Positions 48,553 through 59,712 are shown, numbered from the stretch's first letter. The stretch is DNA of 64,000 nt from Diadema setosum (GCA_033980235.1 CM067067.1:35571200-35635199); one strand, 5' to 3'. Made by a program: numbers and translations. Notes: generated by a model from the sequence alone, not told the origin.

Positions 48553-48808
48553 TGTTTTGATATTGATACTTGAAATTCGGATTTTATTCTTTTATTTTGA
48601 TGCCATGACAGCACTCAGCTTTTAAAAGCCTTAGAAAACAAGATAAAAACGAGGAAAGCTCGATGCCTCCACTATACTGTTTTGATAATATTCATACTTC
48701 GTTTTCTCAAATCCAGATTTTACTCTTGTATTCAGATAACACGACAGCATTCAGTTTTTAAAAAAGCTTGAGACATTTGTTAGAAAACAAGATAAAAACT
48801 AGGGAAGC
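48553..48808 (+). repeat. Diverged tandem duplication, unit about 130 bp
   Basis: Copy A (48553-48660) and copy B (48678-48808) share gttttgata, gattttactcttgtatt or its variant, acagcattcag or acagcactcag, and agaaaacaagataaaaac. Copy B carries an extra agacatttgt segment. Confidence 0.75.
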
Positions 48809-48821
48809 ACCCAGAGAGCGC

Positions 48822-49232
48822 AGGCCTCCGGCAAGCAGCTCATTTTCACCTATATTATGATTTCCACCCTATGTTATAGTCCAATATCAATTCATATCAT
48901 CCACACTTTTGGATTCCTTGACAATCAAAAAAAAAAAAAAAAAAAAACTATCCGTGGCATTTGGAATCGCATTGGGAATCGCATCACTGTTTACAGTAGC
49001 TATTCACAAATGACCCTATTTCCCATTATTAAAGAATCCCCCCAAATACAAATCTTATATAATGACAGTAATCCGGATAAATACTAAATTTCATCATCTG
49101 TTTCTTGTGCTATTATCAACTTCTCCCCCAAAACTTATCCAAATCCGTTCATTACTTTTTACGTTATTTTGCAAACGAACAAACCAACGACGGCAAAAAC
49201 ATGGCATCCCTGGTATGCCTGGCGGAGGTATA
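48822..49232 (+). mobile_element. Probable DNA-transposon or MITE relic ending GGCGGAGG
   Basis: Left end aggcctccggcaagc and right end tgcctggcggaggta are imperfect inverted repeats. The right third (cttatccaaatccgttcatt, acaaaccaacgacgg) has the style of a widespread animal repeat whose end reads GGCGGAGG, recalled from general experience only. A poly-A run of about 20 lies at 48927-48947. Confidence 0.5.
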
Positions 49233-50140
49233 CCGTAATAACGTACATGCGGTGTACATGGTGCAAGCACTATTCCGCTACGATATACTAACTGCATTCT
49301 TGTTCATTTTATGTTCACGTGTTTGTTCATTATCAACATTCCTTAATCTTGCCATTTTTTCCCAGAAATTTCCCTGGATCAAGCAATTATATTTTGCACA
49401 AATTCAGTCCAATGCACTATTTCGTTTCTTTGTTTCGGTGGTGTGACTGTTTTAACTCAGTTTTCTTTTTTTCTGTGTATATCTTTAATCCTAATAGGGT
49501 TACTTGTCATGATGTAGTCGAGTACGTGGAATATTCCTTGCAATGATGAAATAGTTTACCTGACCATTTCCATATTGATATCAAACCTCAGAAAGATAAA
49601 AACAAAAGCACCACCAACAACAAAAGTAACGTCGCCTATAACTGTATGAGAAACTCAGTTCAACCGCTAGATGTTTGCTTTCTTAGTATTAGCAGTCACA
49701 ACCCAACTCCGTGTGGCCATTGTGTGTAAAAGAATAAAAAAAAAAACCATAATAGAAAGCAACAGGACAACTGAGAGGCGCATTTATATTTGAAACATTC
49801 TTCATGCGTGTTATCTGCGATTTGCCCTTTTTAGATATCATTGTGGAGAATTTTTTAAGGTAAATGATTTCTGAATGATTTAACCCTTAATTTCCAGACT
49901 CAAGTGAAGCAAGGTCCGATGTTAAATGAAATAATGAGCGTAGGAATGTTATTCGTCCTCATAATTATCAAGTATGTCGTACACCATAGAATTAATGTGT
50001 AACGTTCATTATCATGATGCTGAAAGAAAAGACGTAATTATTACATTTTGAGAGTAGAAGAGTGTAGCAAGTCTTCTATGTAAATTTATATGTACTACAT
50101 GTACTTATTTGCGTATGTGCAGTCCTGGCGATGATGTGTA
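49233..50140. other. Intergenic, nothing recognised
   Basis: AT-rich, short poly-T and poly-A runs, no gene. Confidence 0.45.
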
Positions 50141-50350
50141 TGTCATGGCACGACATTTGCTCCTGCGACAATTGTTCCAGTTTTATTTTCTACAAGGATT
50201 TAGGATTAGGGTTAGGGTTGTCATAGGGTTTCGGAGGATTAGGATTAGGGTTAGGTCATAGATTCATGTTTGTGGGTATAGAATCTATACTTGGCTTAGC
50301 GTTCAGATATTTCATGGGAGCAATTGTCCCAGGAGCAAACATCATGGAAC
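50141..50350 (-). mobile_element. Inverted-repeat element carrying degenerate telomere-type repeats, copy 2
   Basis: Left arm catttgctcctgcgacaatt; right arm caattgtcccaggagcaaac, its near-complement. Interior has TTAGGATTAGGGTTAGGG at about 50201-50218 and a second block near 50240-50253. Reverse-complemented, it aligns with 33664-33877, including acgctaagccaa and the cluster of CCCTAA units. Confidence 0.85.
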
Positions 50351-50886
50351 CCTGTATGTATGTGTATGCGTATATCTCCGTAGTGTGTATCATTATGTTC
50401 GTATTATGCGCCTGTGTGATTATTCATGTGCATAATTATTATAATAGGGAGAATGTATGTACAATGTCAGATTGCATGCTTTTATATCCGGCAATATGTA
50501 ACTATAGGTATGAGTGTGTGCATGTTCGTGTACCTAAAATTATTACGGATTGTACTGCAACTTATTCCCGGACCTTAAAATGAAACAGCTGTAAAGAATC
50601 TATGCAACAGATGTCATGTGAACAAGTTTATGCGCGAGATCTAATCCAGTATTAGTCTTCACCCCTTTATGACCTTACAAGAGTTTTCTCTTTCCACCAT
50701 ATTTAGGAAAACCACAAACACGGCAACGTATATATAGATATGGTGCACATACACATGTGGTTACGATTATGGTGTAATAATAATTTGTCTTGGTAGCCTG
50801 TGATAAATAGATTCAAATTTGGCACAAAAATGTGATAAGATTTTCTTAAAGTCCGTTAAGGCCTTGAATTCCACCACTGCTTGATT
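50351..50886. other. Intergenic, nothing recognised
   Basis: Ordinary AT-rich sequence with tatg-rich patches. Confidence 0.45.
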
Positions 50887-50994
50887 ATGCTACTGATAAT
50901 GATAATGATAACGATGATGATATTGATGATGATAATGTTGATGGTGATGATGATGATAATGATAATAATAATAACAACAATAATAACAATAATG

Positions 50995-51044
<50 letters not shown>

Positions 51045-51145
51045 AATAATAATAACTATAATGATAAGGATGGTAATGATGATGATGATAATGGTGTTGA
51101 CGAGTGGGACAATGATGATGATCCGATGATAGTAATATCATAACA
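50887..51145 (+). repeat. Compound (GAT)n/(AAT)n trinucleotide repeat
   Basis: gatgat blocks on both sides of a long aataat run (about 50963-51030). Confidence 0.92.
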
Positions 51146-51879
51146 ACAATGATAATGAGATGTGAATGTTCTTCAATTTGTCTCCCTCTAACAAATGAAA
51201 TTTCTAAGATCGCAGCTGCTGATCTGTAATTTAACAAAGTGAAGAAAATTCGCACCTCAAACTTCACCCCTTTACTTAATATTTTCTTGCTTTCAACAAT
51301 GATAATTACAGTAGAATAAAAGCGGTGAAGATGATGACAAAAACAAACAAAAAAATCCTGCTAGGAATGAGTGAGTCGATATGACGATAAAAAGTCCGAG
51401 TTTGTCTGATATGATACCTCCACTTGACAAGATGAACATGTCATGCCCATCACGAACTAGGGACATCCCGAGCTACGAGAGGTCTCCGATTATGATAGCT
51501 GCTCAGCTTGAAAACGTCAAGTTGACATCCTCGAGCCCCTATAGGATGAAGGATAAAAAAAAAAGCCCAGAACAGTATAGACAGGAGAAATCCTGCGATT
51601 GGAAACATACAATGCGGATCTAACGGAGAATATCCGAGAAAGATGAGAGCCAAAGAAATGTCACTGTTGACTCAACAAAGACAATAGCTCGGTCGGAATG
51701 CTCGCACTTGAAAGAAAGCTCTTATAGTACGAATTTGAGGTAGAACGATAGAGAGGGTGAGGCAGGGGGAAAAACTGAAATGAGAATAAAGCGAAAACTT
51801 AGATAAAGAGGAAAAACTGGAAGGAAGGAAGGAGGAGAAAAAAAAGGCGGCGGAAATATTGAGATTTAGATAAGTAGGT
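51146..51879. other. Intergenic, purine-rich at 51630-51845
   Basis: 51410-51560 is slightly GC-richer. 51760-51845 is gaaggaaggaggag-type purine sequence. No gene seen. Confidence 0.4.
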
Positions 51880-52090
51880 GGTCTTTAGTGTGCGATTTGG
51901 CGAGGCAAAGATGCAGCCGAGAGCCGGTTGGATGGGGGTAGGGATTCTGGGCGGACCGCACGTCGCAACCGTAGAGTGGGCCCTGGCGCCGGCTTCGTGT
52001 ACCGTGCAGTTCATTTGAGCTTCCGGTGGTCGCCCGGCGGGGGAAAGGAGCAGGCGTGAGTTAAAGGCACGGTTAGCTCGGAATCCGTGA
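51880..52090. promoter_or_regulatory. GC-rich island, candidate regulatory module
   Basis: One of the most GC-rich spots outside the exon (ggcgccggcttcgtgtaccg, ggtcgcccggcgggggaaag), repeat-free with sharp edges. Function inferred only. Confidence 0.35.
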
Positions 52091-52179
52091 TTGCGTATGA
52101 TTGTCATTGCATTTTAGTATCAGAATGTATTATAGATACAGTGTGAAAACACGTGATAAAACAACATCAACTCCTCTTT

Positions 52180-52290
52180 GTATGTGTATATATTGATATA
52201 TGCATGCATATTATGTCGGCCTATGTATGTATGTGTTTGTGTGTATGTGTATATGTGTATAAATGTATGTATGCATAATCACATTCCTAT
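52180..52290 (+). repeat. (TATG)/(TG)-rich imperfect microsatellite
   Basis: tatgtatgtatgtgtttgtg and tgtatatgtgtataaatgta. Confidence 0.8.
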
Positions 52291-53169
52291 GCATTCCTAC
52301 GCATATAGATATTTTCTCATTAGCATGATTACAGCTAATGCTATTTACTTATACCTACTTATCAAAGCATACCTCTTTGTTAACCAGCATCTATTATCAT
52401 TTTTTAATCTATTTACTTTTTTTTATCTGACTTTAGAGATCAGTAATGAACACCAACAGCATTGGATATTGGATGTTGCTTTCTGGAAGATACCCTTTGA
52501 TTATCTGAAATCAAACACAGATTGATGCGTATTAATCAGTCTTAAATTAAACTTGATTTTGCAATGCATCAGAAATGCAAAGCCAGTAATACATGGAATA
52601 TGAAATGAAATCATTTCATGATGCGTCGATATCTCCTTTTTAAACAATCCAGTACGCAACAGAAGACAAAATCATACCAATTTGACAATCTTCCACAGAT
52701 AAAACTAACTTGACATTTGACATTTCCGTTAATCATTAATCACTGCATTTTTGACCCACTTGGCTCGCTGGGTGTGATTAGCACAATCTTTATGCTATGC
52801 TTTATAGGACACAAGAGAACAATTTGTCCCCCCCCCCCTGCAGATGTCAAAGCGATCTAATAGCGCTCCTTTAATTTTGTGATATTCTGTGAGTGATACA
52901 GGGGCTCAAGTGGCGCTCTCTCCCAAGCCTCTTCAGCCGATGTCGTGACGGCCTACGGCGGTCCGAGACCCTTTTCGTGATGTCATCGGCCAAAACCGCG
53001 GTCAGCATATTATCGAGTCAAAAAAAAAATCAGCTATTTAGAGTTCGCAGAGAAGTACTCAGATACGTCACATCATGAGTACCACCATGTAATGGTATAC
53101 AACTAAAAAATTAAAAAGTATGTTCATCTGTACTCTGGAGGTAAGACAGGCATATCCAGACGACCAATC
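52291..53169. other. Intergenic, GC-richer patch at 52900-53010
   Basis: Poly-C run at 52830-52839. The patch reads ctacggcggtccgagaccc and tcggccaaaaccgcggtcag. No gene recognised. Confidence 0.4.
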
Positions 53170-53510
53170 CCTATTGAATGGTGGATTCCATTGTTTTCTT
53201 GAAACCGCGCAAGGAATTAAATGTACACTTTGCAAAGGCAAGGATTCATGTTGAGTCCTATATTATGCGTCTTAATCCCTACGTATCTGTATTTGAGTTT
53301 GCAAAGAGTCAATATTCGTCTGTCCAACATATTTCTCTTATCTCACTTTCATTTTCTACATTACCTTTGGTGGAGTTCATTTCTTTCTTGCACAATGAAA
53401 TGAAATGTACTCTTTGCAAAGGCAAGTTATGATGTTAGAATCCTACATTTTTGCATCCTAATTTGCACTGCACATCTTTGTTTGTATCTCTAAAGAGTCA
53501 ATACTCATCT
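53170..53510 (+). repeat. Tandem repeat array (left part), unit about 165-205 bp
   Basis: Two units sharing actttgcaaaggcaag, gtatttgagtttgcaaagag (variant in the second unit), tcaatattcgtc and tcactttcattttctac. The same units resume at 55533, so the array is interrupted by the retroelement at 53511. Confidence 0.82.
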
Positions 53511-53903
53511 CAATTCAATTCAATTTTTATTTTCCACTCATGGGGTGGAACACCCTCGTCAGCCAATGGCTGGTTTTCAGAGCGGTCCACACATACAGAT
53601 TAAAAATACAAACATTATACATACAGTATGACAGGGATATACATCACATAATATATGCAAAGAGCAAGAAACAAGGTATAAGCACCATGATAGCTTGTTT
53701 CAGACACAAAAGAAGAAAAGGTAAAGAAAAAAATTATCAACAAGGCCTTAGATTACGACTTATTAAAAAAAAATAAGAGCATGTGACACTGAAATATCAA
53801 ATACAGAAGAGAATCGGTATTGCTGAGATATTTTGAATGTAAATTGATGAGTGAAAAAAAGAATGGTTAAAACTCCAACCGGTTACGCATCCTATATTCA
53901 TAA

Positions 53904-54968
53904 TTATTTTATGTATTCATGTAGTTGTTTTTTTAATGTATCAAGGGAAATATCAGAAGAAACATGTCGAACTACATCATTCCATAAAGAAGCACCTTTA
54001 TATACAAAACATCTTTTACCATAATCTGTTTTAGGGCGTGTAATGTTCAATTGTATGTCGCCCGACCTTGTGGCGTAATGTGATTGACATACTGTAAAGA
54101 GTTCATTCAAATACGGAGAGCAAGTATGATGAACACATCGATACATAACTTGAGCTAAATGCTTTGATCTGCGAATTTGCAATCGATCTAATTTCAATAA
54201 CGATTACAATAATCTACTTGGGAATAACTGGTTCACCTTCAACACTGCCCTCAAAGATCGGTTCTGCAGATATTGCAACTTATCTAAATTTGTTTTGTTG
54301 GTGTTTCCCCACACCACAGAACAATAATCAAAATGAGCTTGAATAACAGATTTGTAAAATAATGCAGCTGTTTTCTGAGTAATGAAATATCGTATTCTCT
54401 TTAATAGATACAGATTTTTCACTACTTTTGATTTCAGATATTCAATATGCCTATTCCATGATAAGTTCTCATCAATATAAACTCCCAAATATTTACAAAC
54501 ATTTACTTTCTTAATAAGTGTGTCATTTATATACACACAAGAATCATCATTTATATTGTTTCATTTCTTCAATCTTTGTTTACTACCAGTTAACATATTT
54601 TCACACTTTGTAACATTTAAAACCAACTTATTAACATTCAACCACTTTGAAATAATATTCAAATCATAATTCATCTTTTCATATATTACGTTTGGGTCCT
54701 TATTTGAATAAAACAAACATGTGTCATCTGCATATAAAGACAGTTTACACTTTTGAACTTTGATAGGGAGGTCACAGTATTTGTATAATAGAAATAACAG
54801 CGGTCCGAGGAGCATCTGTATTTGCCCCTTTTTGTCTGGGTTGCAAGGGTGAACAGAGTGTGTCATGGAACGATGTGCACCTTCTGGTTTTTGTAATGGT
54901 CGGTACATCAGGAGATTCAAGAGGCGGTAATTGATCCCACAAACAATTGTCACATATCCAATCAGCAT
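53904..54968 (-). pseudogene. Reverse-transcriptase remnant of the CR1-like element
   Basis: Three successive frames. The first, ending at 54561, holds LGPLLFLLY, then KLSLYADDTCLFY with the catalytic Asp pair, then ISKWLNVNKLVLNVTKC. The second (54204-54536) reads CKYLGVYIDENLSWNRHI, then YYIT-like RIRYFITQKTAALFYKS and FDYCSVVWGN. The third (53904-54197) reads LAQVMYRCVHHTCSPYLN and ends GASLWNDVVRHVSSDI. Order and motifs match the C-terminal half of CR1/L2-group reverse transcriptases. The frame changes near 54545 and 54200 show it is broken. Confidence 0.88.
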
Positions 54969-55102
54969 TTGAAGCGAAAAAAATCTAATGACATGTTATA
55001 ACATTTTAAATGGCCCCAGTTATCACAGTACACACATCTCATAGCGTTTTGATTATCTTTTACCGATTTTCTACAAACAACACATGGAAATTTTACGGGC
55101 AT
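54905..55102 (-). pseudogene. PHD-type zinc finger of the retroelement ORF
   Basis: From an ATG at 55102 the minus strand reads PCVVCRKSV, then AMRCVYCDNWGHLKC, and stops at 54962. A one-base shift continues as ADWICDNCLWDQLPPLE. The spacing C-x2-C, C-x2-C, W-x-H-x2-C, W-x-C-x2-C is that of a PHD (C4HC3) finger, known from CR1-group elements, where it sits at the N-terminus of a retroelement ORF. A single frameshift separates the last two cysteines from the rest. Confidence 0.75.
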
Positions 55103-55110
55103 GCCTTGTA

Positions 55111-55532
55111 TGAATGTAAAAACAAATACAATAACTACAAAATAACCATTTAAATGTGAAAAAGCAGAAAATTATTACAAAAGGACGTCGAGTATATGAT
55201 AATCAAAACAGACAGCAGACTTATTTGGAGGCAAAAATCGACATGAAGTCAGCACATGGATACAAATCATGAAAGCTTTAGAGGGAAGAAAGGTCAGATG
55301 CATTGCGAACCATTCTGTTTATAGTTCTATTGTTTGTCGCTTTGACCTTCGCAATCAGACGACCATCGCTTGTCCAAGCAGTTTCCACTTTCGGGTGTTT
55401 TTGTACATTGCTGAGGAGTTCGCGGTTCACTTTCGTCAGTCAGACTTTCCTCAGATGCAAACGCCAATTTTGATGTAGTGTGCGTCTGTCATACATCATG
55501 TACATGCTGCCTTTATCATGTTTATCATGTCT
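55111..55532. other. Sequence between the retroelement and the resumed tandem array
   Basis: Possibly 5' untranslated retroelement sequence or a diverged array unit. 55260-55460 is slightly GC-richer. Not resolved. Confidence 0.35.
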
Positions 55533-55930
55533 AAATCTCACTTTCGTTTTCTAATTACCTTCGGCGGGGTTTATCGTTTTCTTAAAATTGCACAAGGAAA
55601 TAAAATGTTCATTTTGCAAAGGCATGCTTTGATGTTGAGTCCAGTCCTATTATTTCTGCGTCTTAATTTGTACTGTGCATCTGTATTTGAGTTTGCAAAT
55701 AGTCAATACTCGTTTGTCCAACATAATTCTTTAATCTCACTTTCATTTTTCTACAATACCTTTAGTGGAGTTCATTGTTTTTATTGAAATCGCACAAGGA
55801 AATGAAAATTAATGTACACTTTGCAAAGGCCAGTTTTGATGTACTGTGAATCTGTATTTGTGTTTGCAGAGTCAATACGCCTCTGTATACATCCCCTCAT
55901 TTCACTTTCATCTTCTACCTTACCTTTACA
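55533..55930 (+). repeat. Tandem repeat array (right part)
   Basis: Anchor tctcactttcgttttct or its variants recurs at about 55535, 55738 and 55900 with actttgcaaaggc and gtatttgagtttgcaaa between, the same units as 53170-53510. Confidence 0.8.
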
Positions 55931-56559
55931 TGATTTTTAGACCACATGTACATGTATGAACATGATTTTGCAGGCGACAGAAAGGTTGGAGAAAAAAAAA
56001 GAAGGATAATGTGAACTTTGAAACGTGTCAAGCTGATATCAAGGGTATTGTTCAAGAAAATTCTACAGAAATTCGGAAAAAAATGTAAACAATTGTCCAA
56101 AGATCTTTGTAAACTATAGGGTGTCTGTAACCTCGTTTATCTATTACACTCTGGACCTGCGACGTGCTCTATAATTTCATCTTAAGTTCAGAAATATTCT
56201 TAAAACTGCGAAGACTTTTATCCAATTGTCATTTCTACCTGAAGAGATCGTTGGTGTATACAGTATTTTGAACTTTCACTGAATATTGACATTCAAGGGA
56301 TAACTGGATGGCCATCAGAAAAAAAAAAATCTTAGAAACCGAAGAATAGGCGACGATGTTTTGATGATCTCAACACAATGAGGAACAAACTACCATACAT
56401 CGAAAGTGACAGTGTAAATTCGACTGGGTGCGATTCGTTTCCGATAACACACAATAAAAGGCTTGTTGATTTGTGTACGTAGAAGCCTGTTGGTCTGTTC
56501 ATATATACATATATCCTCAGAAATCACAGTTTAATGAGCTGAAAACGGGCGCAAATTTG
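55931..56559. other. Intergenic, nothing recognised
   Basis: AT-rich, poly-A near 55991 and 56321; no gene. Confidence 0.45.
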
Positions 56560-56760
56560 AAGTGATTCATTTGAGTCCCATCAGCCGATTAATAAATAAC
56601 CGAAGGTCAATCGAACTGCTAAGGCGGCTCCCCTTCTCCTGTCAATTCGAGCGGGCAGTCTTCTCTTACCAGTTCCGGTTCTCGCCCTGCAAGGACGCCA
56701 CACTCCCGCCTCTAAGTGGCCGTCCGATGGCCTCTTCCAAACTGGCCACTTCATAGGGAC
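56560..56760. promoter_or_regulatory. GC-richer island, candidate regulatory module
   Basis: Repeat-free block (agttccggttctcgccctgc, tggccgtccgatggcctctt) bordered sharply by AT-rich DNA and a purine tract. Role inferred. Confidence 0.3.
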
Positions 56761-56839
56761 CTTTCTTTACCTTTGGTGAACAAAATGCGACGATATAGAT
56801 AGGAAAATAGACACATAGACATAGTTAGAAAGAATGTGA

Positions 56840-57005
56840 AAGCTAACAAGAGAGAGGGGGGAGAGAGGGAGAGAGAAAAGCGAGGTTGATAGAGAAATAA
56901 GATATATAGATAAGAGAGACAAATAAGAGAGCGGGAGAGAGAGGTGGAGAGAGGGAGGAAACGAGTGGGGTGTGAAGGAGAGGGCGTACTAATTGGAGAG
57001 AAGAG
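56840..57005 (+). repeat. Polypurine (GA)n-rich tract
   Basis: gagaggggggagagagggag and similar. The Ser/Leu-rich minus-strand frame is its translation. Confidence 0.85.
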
Positions 57006-57442
57006 AGAAAAGTACAAAGAATCTTTGGTATTGTGTGCAGCTTTTTACAAAAGATAGTATACGAATATCCTCATCTGATCGCATCTGATACTTCATGAGG
57101 TGTAGAAGGGCGTGTCAGCACGCTTGGGTCTGAAAAAAAAAATACATGTTCATGCGCCTGCTACTGTAACCTTGTTCAGCATGTTCGATGCAGACTACAA
57201 TTATGTCCTCATATCAAATACCAGTACACTTCTGTATTATTTCATATCGGCGTGTCTTTGTGTACTTTGTCTGTATGCTGGTCATCCAATCTCCGCTCTT
57301 GACAGGGAGTTTGGATGAGAAGTATACTTTTGCTTTATTCATCCGAGTCATTGCGTATTTGGGGTAAAAATACTGTCACCTTTACAGATGCAATACACAT
57401 AAAACATACGCCGCACTGAAACACGATATGTTTATATTATTA
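57006..57442. other. Intergenic, nothing recognised
   Basis: No supported feature. Confidence 0.45.
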
Positions 57443-57482
57443 TATCTATCTATCTATCTATCGATCTATCTATTTATCTATA

Positions 57483-57538
<56 letters not shown>

Positions 57539-57569
57539 TGTTTAGAGAAAGAAAGACAAATAAAGATAG

Positions 57570-57632
<63 letters not shown>
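57443..57632 (+). repeat. Palindromic compound microsatellite (TATC)n-(TA)n-(GATA)n-(GA)n
   Basis: (TATC)n at 57444-57482, (TA)n at 57482-57534, about 30 bases of unique sequence, then (GATA)n from 57565 and (GA)n to 57632. TATC and GATA blocks are complementary, so the tract can fold back. Confidence 0.92.
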
Positions 57633-57634
<2 letters not shown>

Positions 57635-57927
57635 TGTTTTCATTTATTCTTGTACATGACAAACGTTCAATTGTTTGTTTATATCTATTTCAAGTATATG
57701 GTATATACGGAGGTAATTAAATACTTTATTATAAGAAAATAGTTCTGGTAGAACATTATGGCACTGCTTTGGAAGTAGATAGTCTTATCGTATATATGAT
57801 GTTTACCAAGTGACATTTTATTTTTTTTTGATTTGCAAGCCTTACAGATGATTACAAGCCTTTCAAATGATTATGCATATGAGATGACTCAATTCAAACG
57901 TTGAGTTTGACCTATGGGTGGGCTGCA

Positions 57928-58308
57928 TTAAAGGCAAAGGGAGGGTACAGTATTGGTGGAGATGAGAATTGGGCTTTAAACTTTTTGTGAGATACCAAGA
58001 AAACACTTATGATATAGTACACAGCATACCATTTTAAGAGGAATTCAAAGTTTATTAATTTTGATTAAAATCAGGTTTGGAATGACTGAAACATCCAAAA
58101 ACAAAGTAAAACAAAGCAATCGTAATAAAGTGTGGGTCCCACACTTTATGAGAATCGCTCTTTTTTGGATATCTCAGCCATTTCAAAACCAATTTTCCTC
58201 ATAGAATTACATGCTTTTTCATATTTCACAAGAGGTTTCTCATTATCTCACCAAAAAATGTTAGAAACCTGAAATTATGTCTCAACCAAAACTATACAAT
58301 CCCTTTAA
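57928..58308 (+). mobile_element. TTAA fold-back element, family E copy 1
   Basis: TTAA at 57928-57931 and 58305-58308. Ends TTAAAGGCAAAGGGAGGGTA and the complement of TTTAAAGGGATTGTATAG. The arms pair through ggtttc/gaaacc-type segments toward a central GTGTGGGTCCCACAC palindrome with a perfect 12-bp stem around 58125-58149. Same family and orientation as 62441-62857. Non-coding. Confidence 0.88.
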
Positions 58309-58785
58309 ACAGTTTTCTTGTATTCTACAGTCTGAACTTTACACGTTACCACTTCTCAACTTTTAATCGTAGAACAATGTCACCGCCATGTCGAATATCA
58401 TTGAAATTCCGTATGGAACAAAAAAGGAACCAATAAAATATTCAAGGATGATCGTAAGGTGTCCTGATGATGATAACGCAAATGAAGATTATTACTGCTA
58501 GCAATTACAATGATTTCAATTCCATATTTACCTCGTGAAAATGAAAATTTTTCAGATTCAGTAATTCATGTACGTATAATAACTATTGAAAGTGACTCTC
58601 CAATCAGACGGGTGTGTAATAATGTACAATTTGAATCAATACGGTGAAAGGCAATGCTTTTAAAAAGCAGCCTCACATGCAACCAAATCAAGACCAGATT
58701 TATTAGATTAGGAACAAAATATACATATGACGTTTATCATGAATAGAAATGGATTTCATTCGTCCTTTAAGGAAGATAAACTCAT
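58309..58785. other. AT-rich intergenic, nothing recognised
   Basis: No supported feature. Confidence 0.5.
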
Positions 58786-58995
58786 ATGCGACTTGCTTTA
58801 CGAACACAACTAAGTTTAGTGTTGTGAAATTCTAACTTAAGAAATTCTTATTAAAGCTCTAGAAGGGAGATGAAAACCCACAATCACTGCTCATGGAGCT
58901 ACTAACTCTTTTTAGTAGCTCCATGCACTGCTCATGCGACATGCATTACGAACACAACTAAATCTAGTGGTGTGAAATTCTAACTAAAGATTCTG
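58786..58995 (+). repeat. Direct repeats of about 62 bp flanking a perfect hairpin
   Basis: ttacgaacacaactaa and gtgaaattctaact occur in both repeats (58788-58850, 58931-58992). Between them a perfect 14-bp stem CATGGAGCTACTAA with a six-base loop lies at 58892-58925, and cactgctcatg appears on both sides of the hairpin. Confidence 0.82.
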
Positions 58996-59079
58996 TCACT
59001 TAGATCAGGTTTGCATTTGAATTGAGGAAATTTACATGTGCTACCCTCCTTGCCGATAACGCAACTGGAAAGGGAGAGG

Positions 59080-59180
59080 GACAGAGAGAGAAAAAAGAAG
59101 AAGAAGAAAGAATGAGAGGAGAAATAAATGGAAAGAGAGGGAGAAAGATGAAGAACAGGAAGCGGAAAGAGAGGAAAAAA
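59080..59180 (+). repeat. Polypurine tract
   Basis: aagaagaagaagaaagaatg and gagagggagaaagatg. Source of part of a spurious 189-codon minus-strand frame. Confidence 0.8.
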
Positions 59181-59460
59181 TATCGTATGCAATTCTCCGT
59201 CGCCTATCCCCAGGCCTAGAATAAGATATACGTCTGCGTAGACATACGGCGATCTGGAAGTCTGGTGTCGGAACCATGGAAAGCCCACTAGCAAGAAAGG
59301 GTACCAGACGCTCAGAGGGCAACCGATACTTCGGCGAGGGATGGTGGCGGGATGCTTGTAATTGGCGCTCTCTCGCGCACCGGTAACATTATCCGCTCGC
59401 AGTTTGTTTAAAAATAGCGCCTGGGAATGATACCAGTGCGGTTTTACATCTCTCCGAATT
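59181..59460. promoter_or_regulatory. GC-richer island, candidate regulatory module
   Basis: Repeat-free (gcgctctctcgcgcaccggt, acttcggcgagggatggtgg) between purine tracts. Open frames on the minus strand are unrecognised. Confidence 0.3.
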
Positions 59461-59599
59461 GAATAAAAAACAAGGAGAGTAAGAATGAAGGGGGAAAAAT
59501 AAATGAAGTATGTTCTTAGCAGGTTTCTTGTCACAAATCCAATTATCACTTACAATTAGGGAAGTGTATGGCTACGCTTAACTCGCGAAGTCATGTTGC

Positions 59600-59712
59600 A
59601 TTACAAATCAAGAGAGAAAGGGGAAAAATCGCACAAAAAATACAAGGAAGAAAAGGAGAGCGAGAGAAAAAAAAAGTGGAAAAGCTGAAGAGGGAGAAGA
59701 GCCTTGAGTGGA
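59600..59712 (+). repeat. Polypurine tract
   Basis: agagagaaaggggaaaaatc and gaaggaaaagg-type sequence. Confidence 0.75.

Larger units (their letters stand above)
53511..55110 (-). mobile_element. CR1-like non-LTR retrotransposon, internally deleted and frameshifted
   Basis: Reads on the minus strand. From 5' to 3' it shows a PHD-type zinc finger (about 54905-55102), a reverse-transcriptase C-terminal half with LYADDT (about 54561-54815), thumb/C-terminal sequence (54204-54536 and 53904-54197), and a 3' end built of TTGAAT-type repeats at 53511-53530. The endonuclease and first half of the reverse transcriptase are missing, so zinc finger and catalytic motif lie about 200 bases apart where a full element would have several kb. 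A dead copy. Confidence 0.85.

Noticed and set aside
58980..59549. 189-codon open frame on the minus strand
   Set aside because: It runs through a polypurine tract read as Phe/Ser/Leu and an unrecognised island; no domain.
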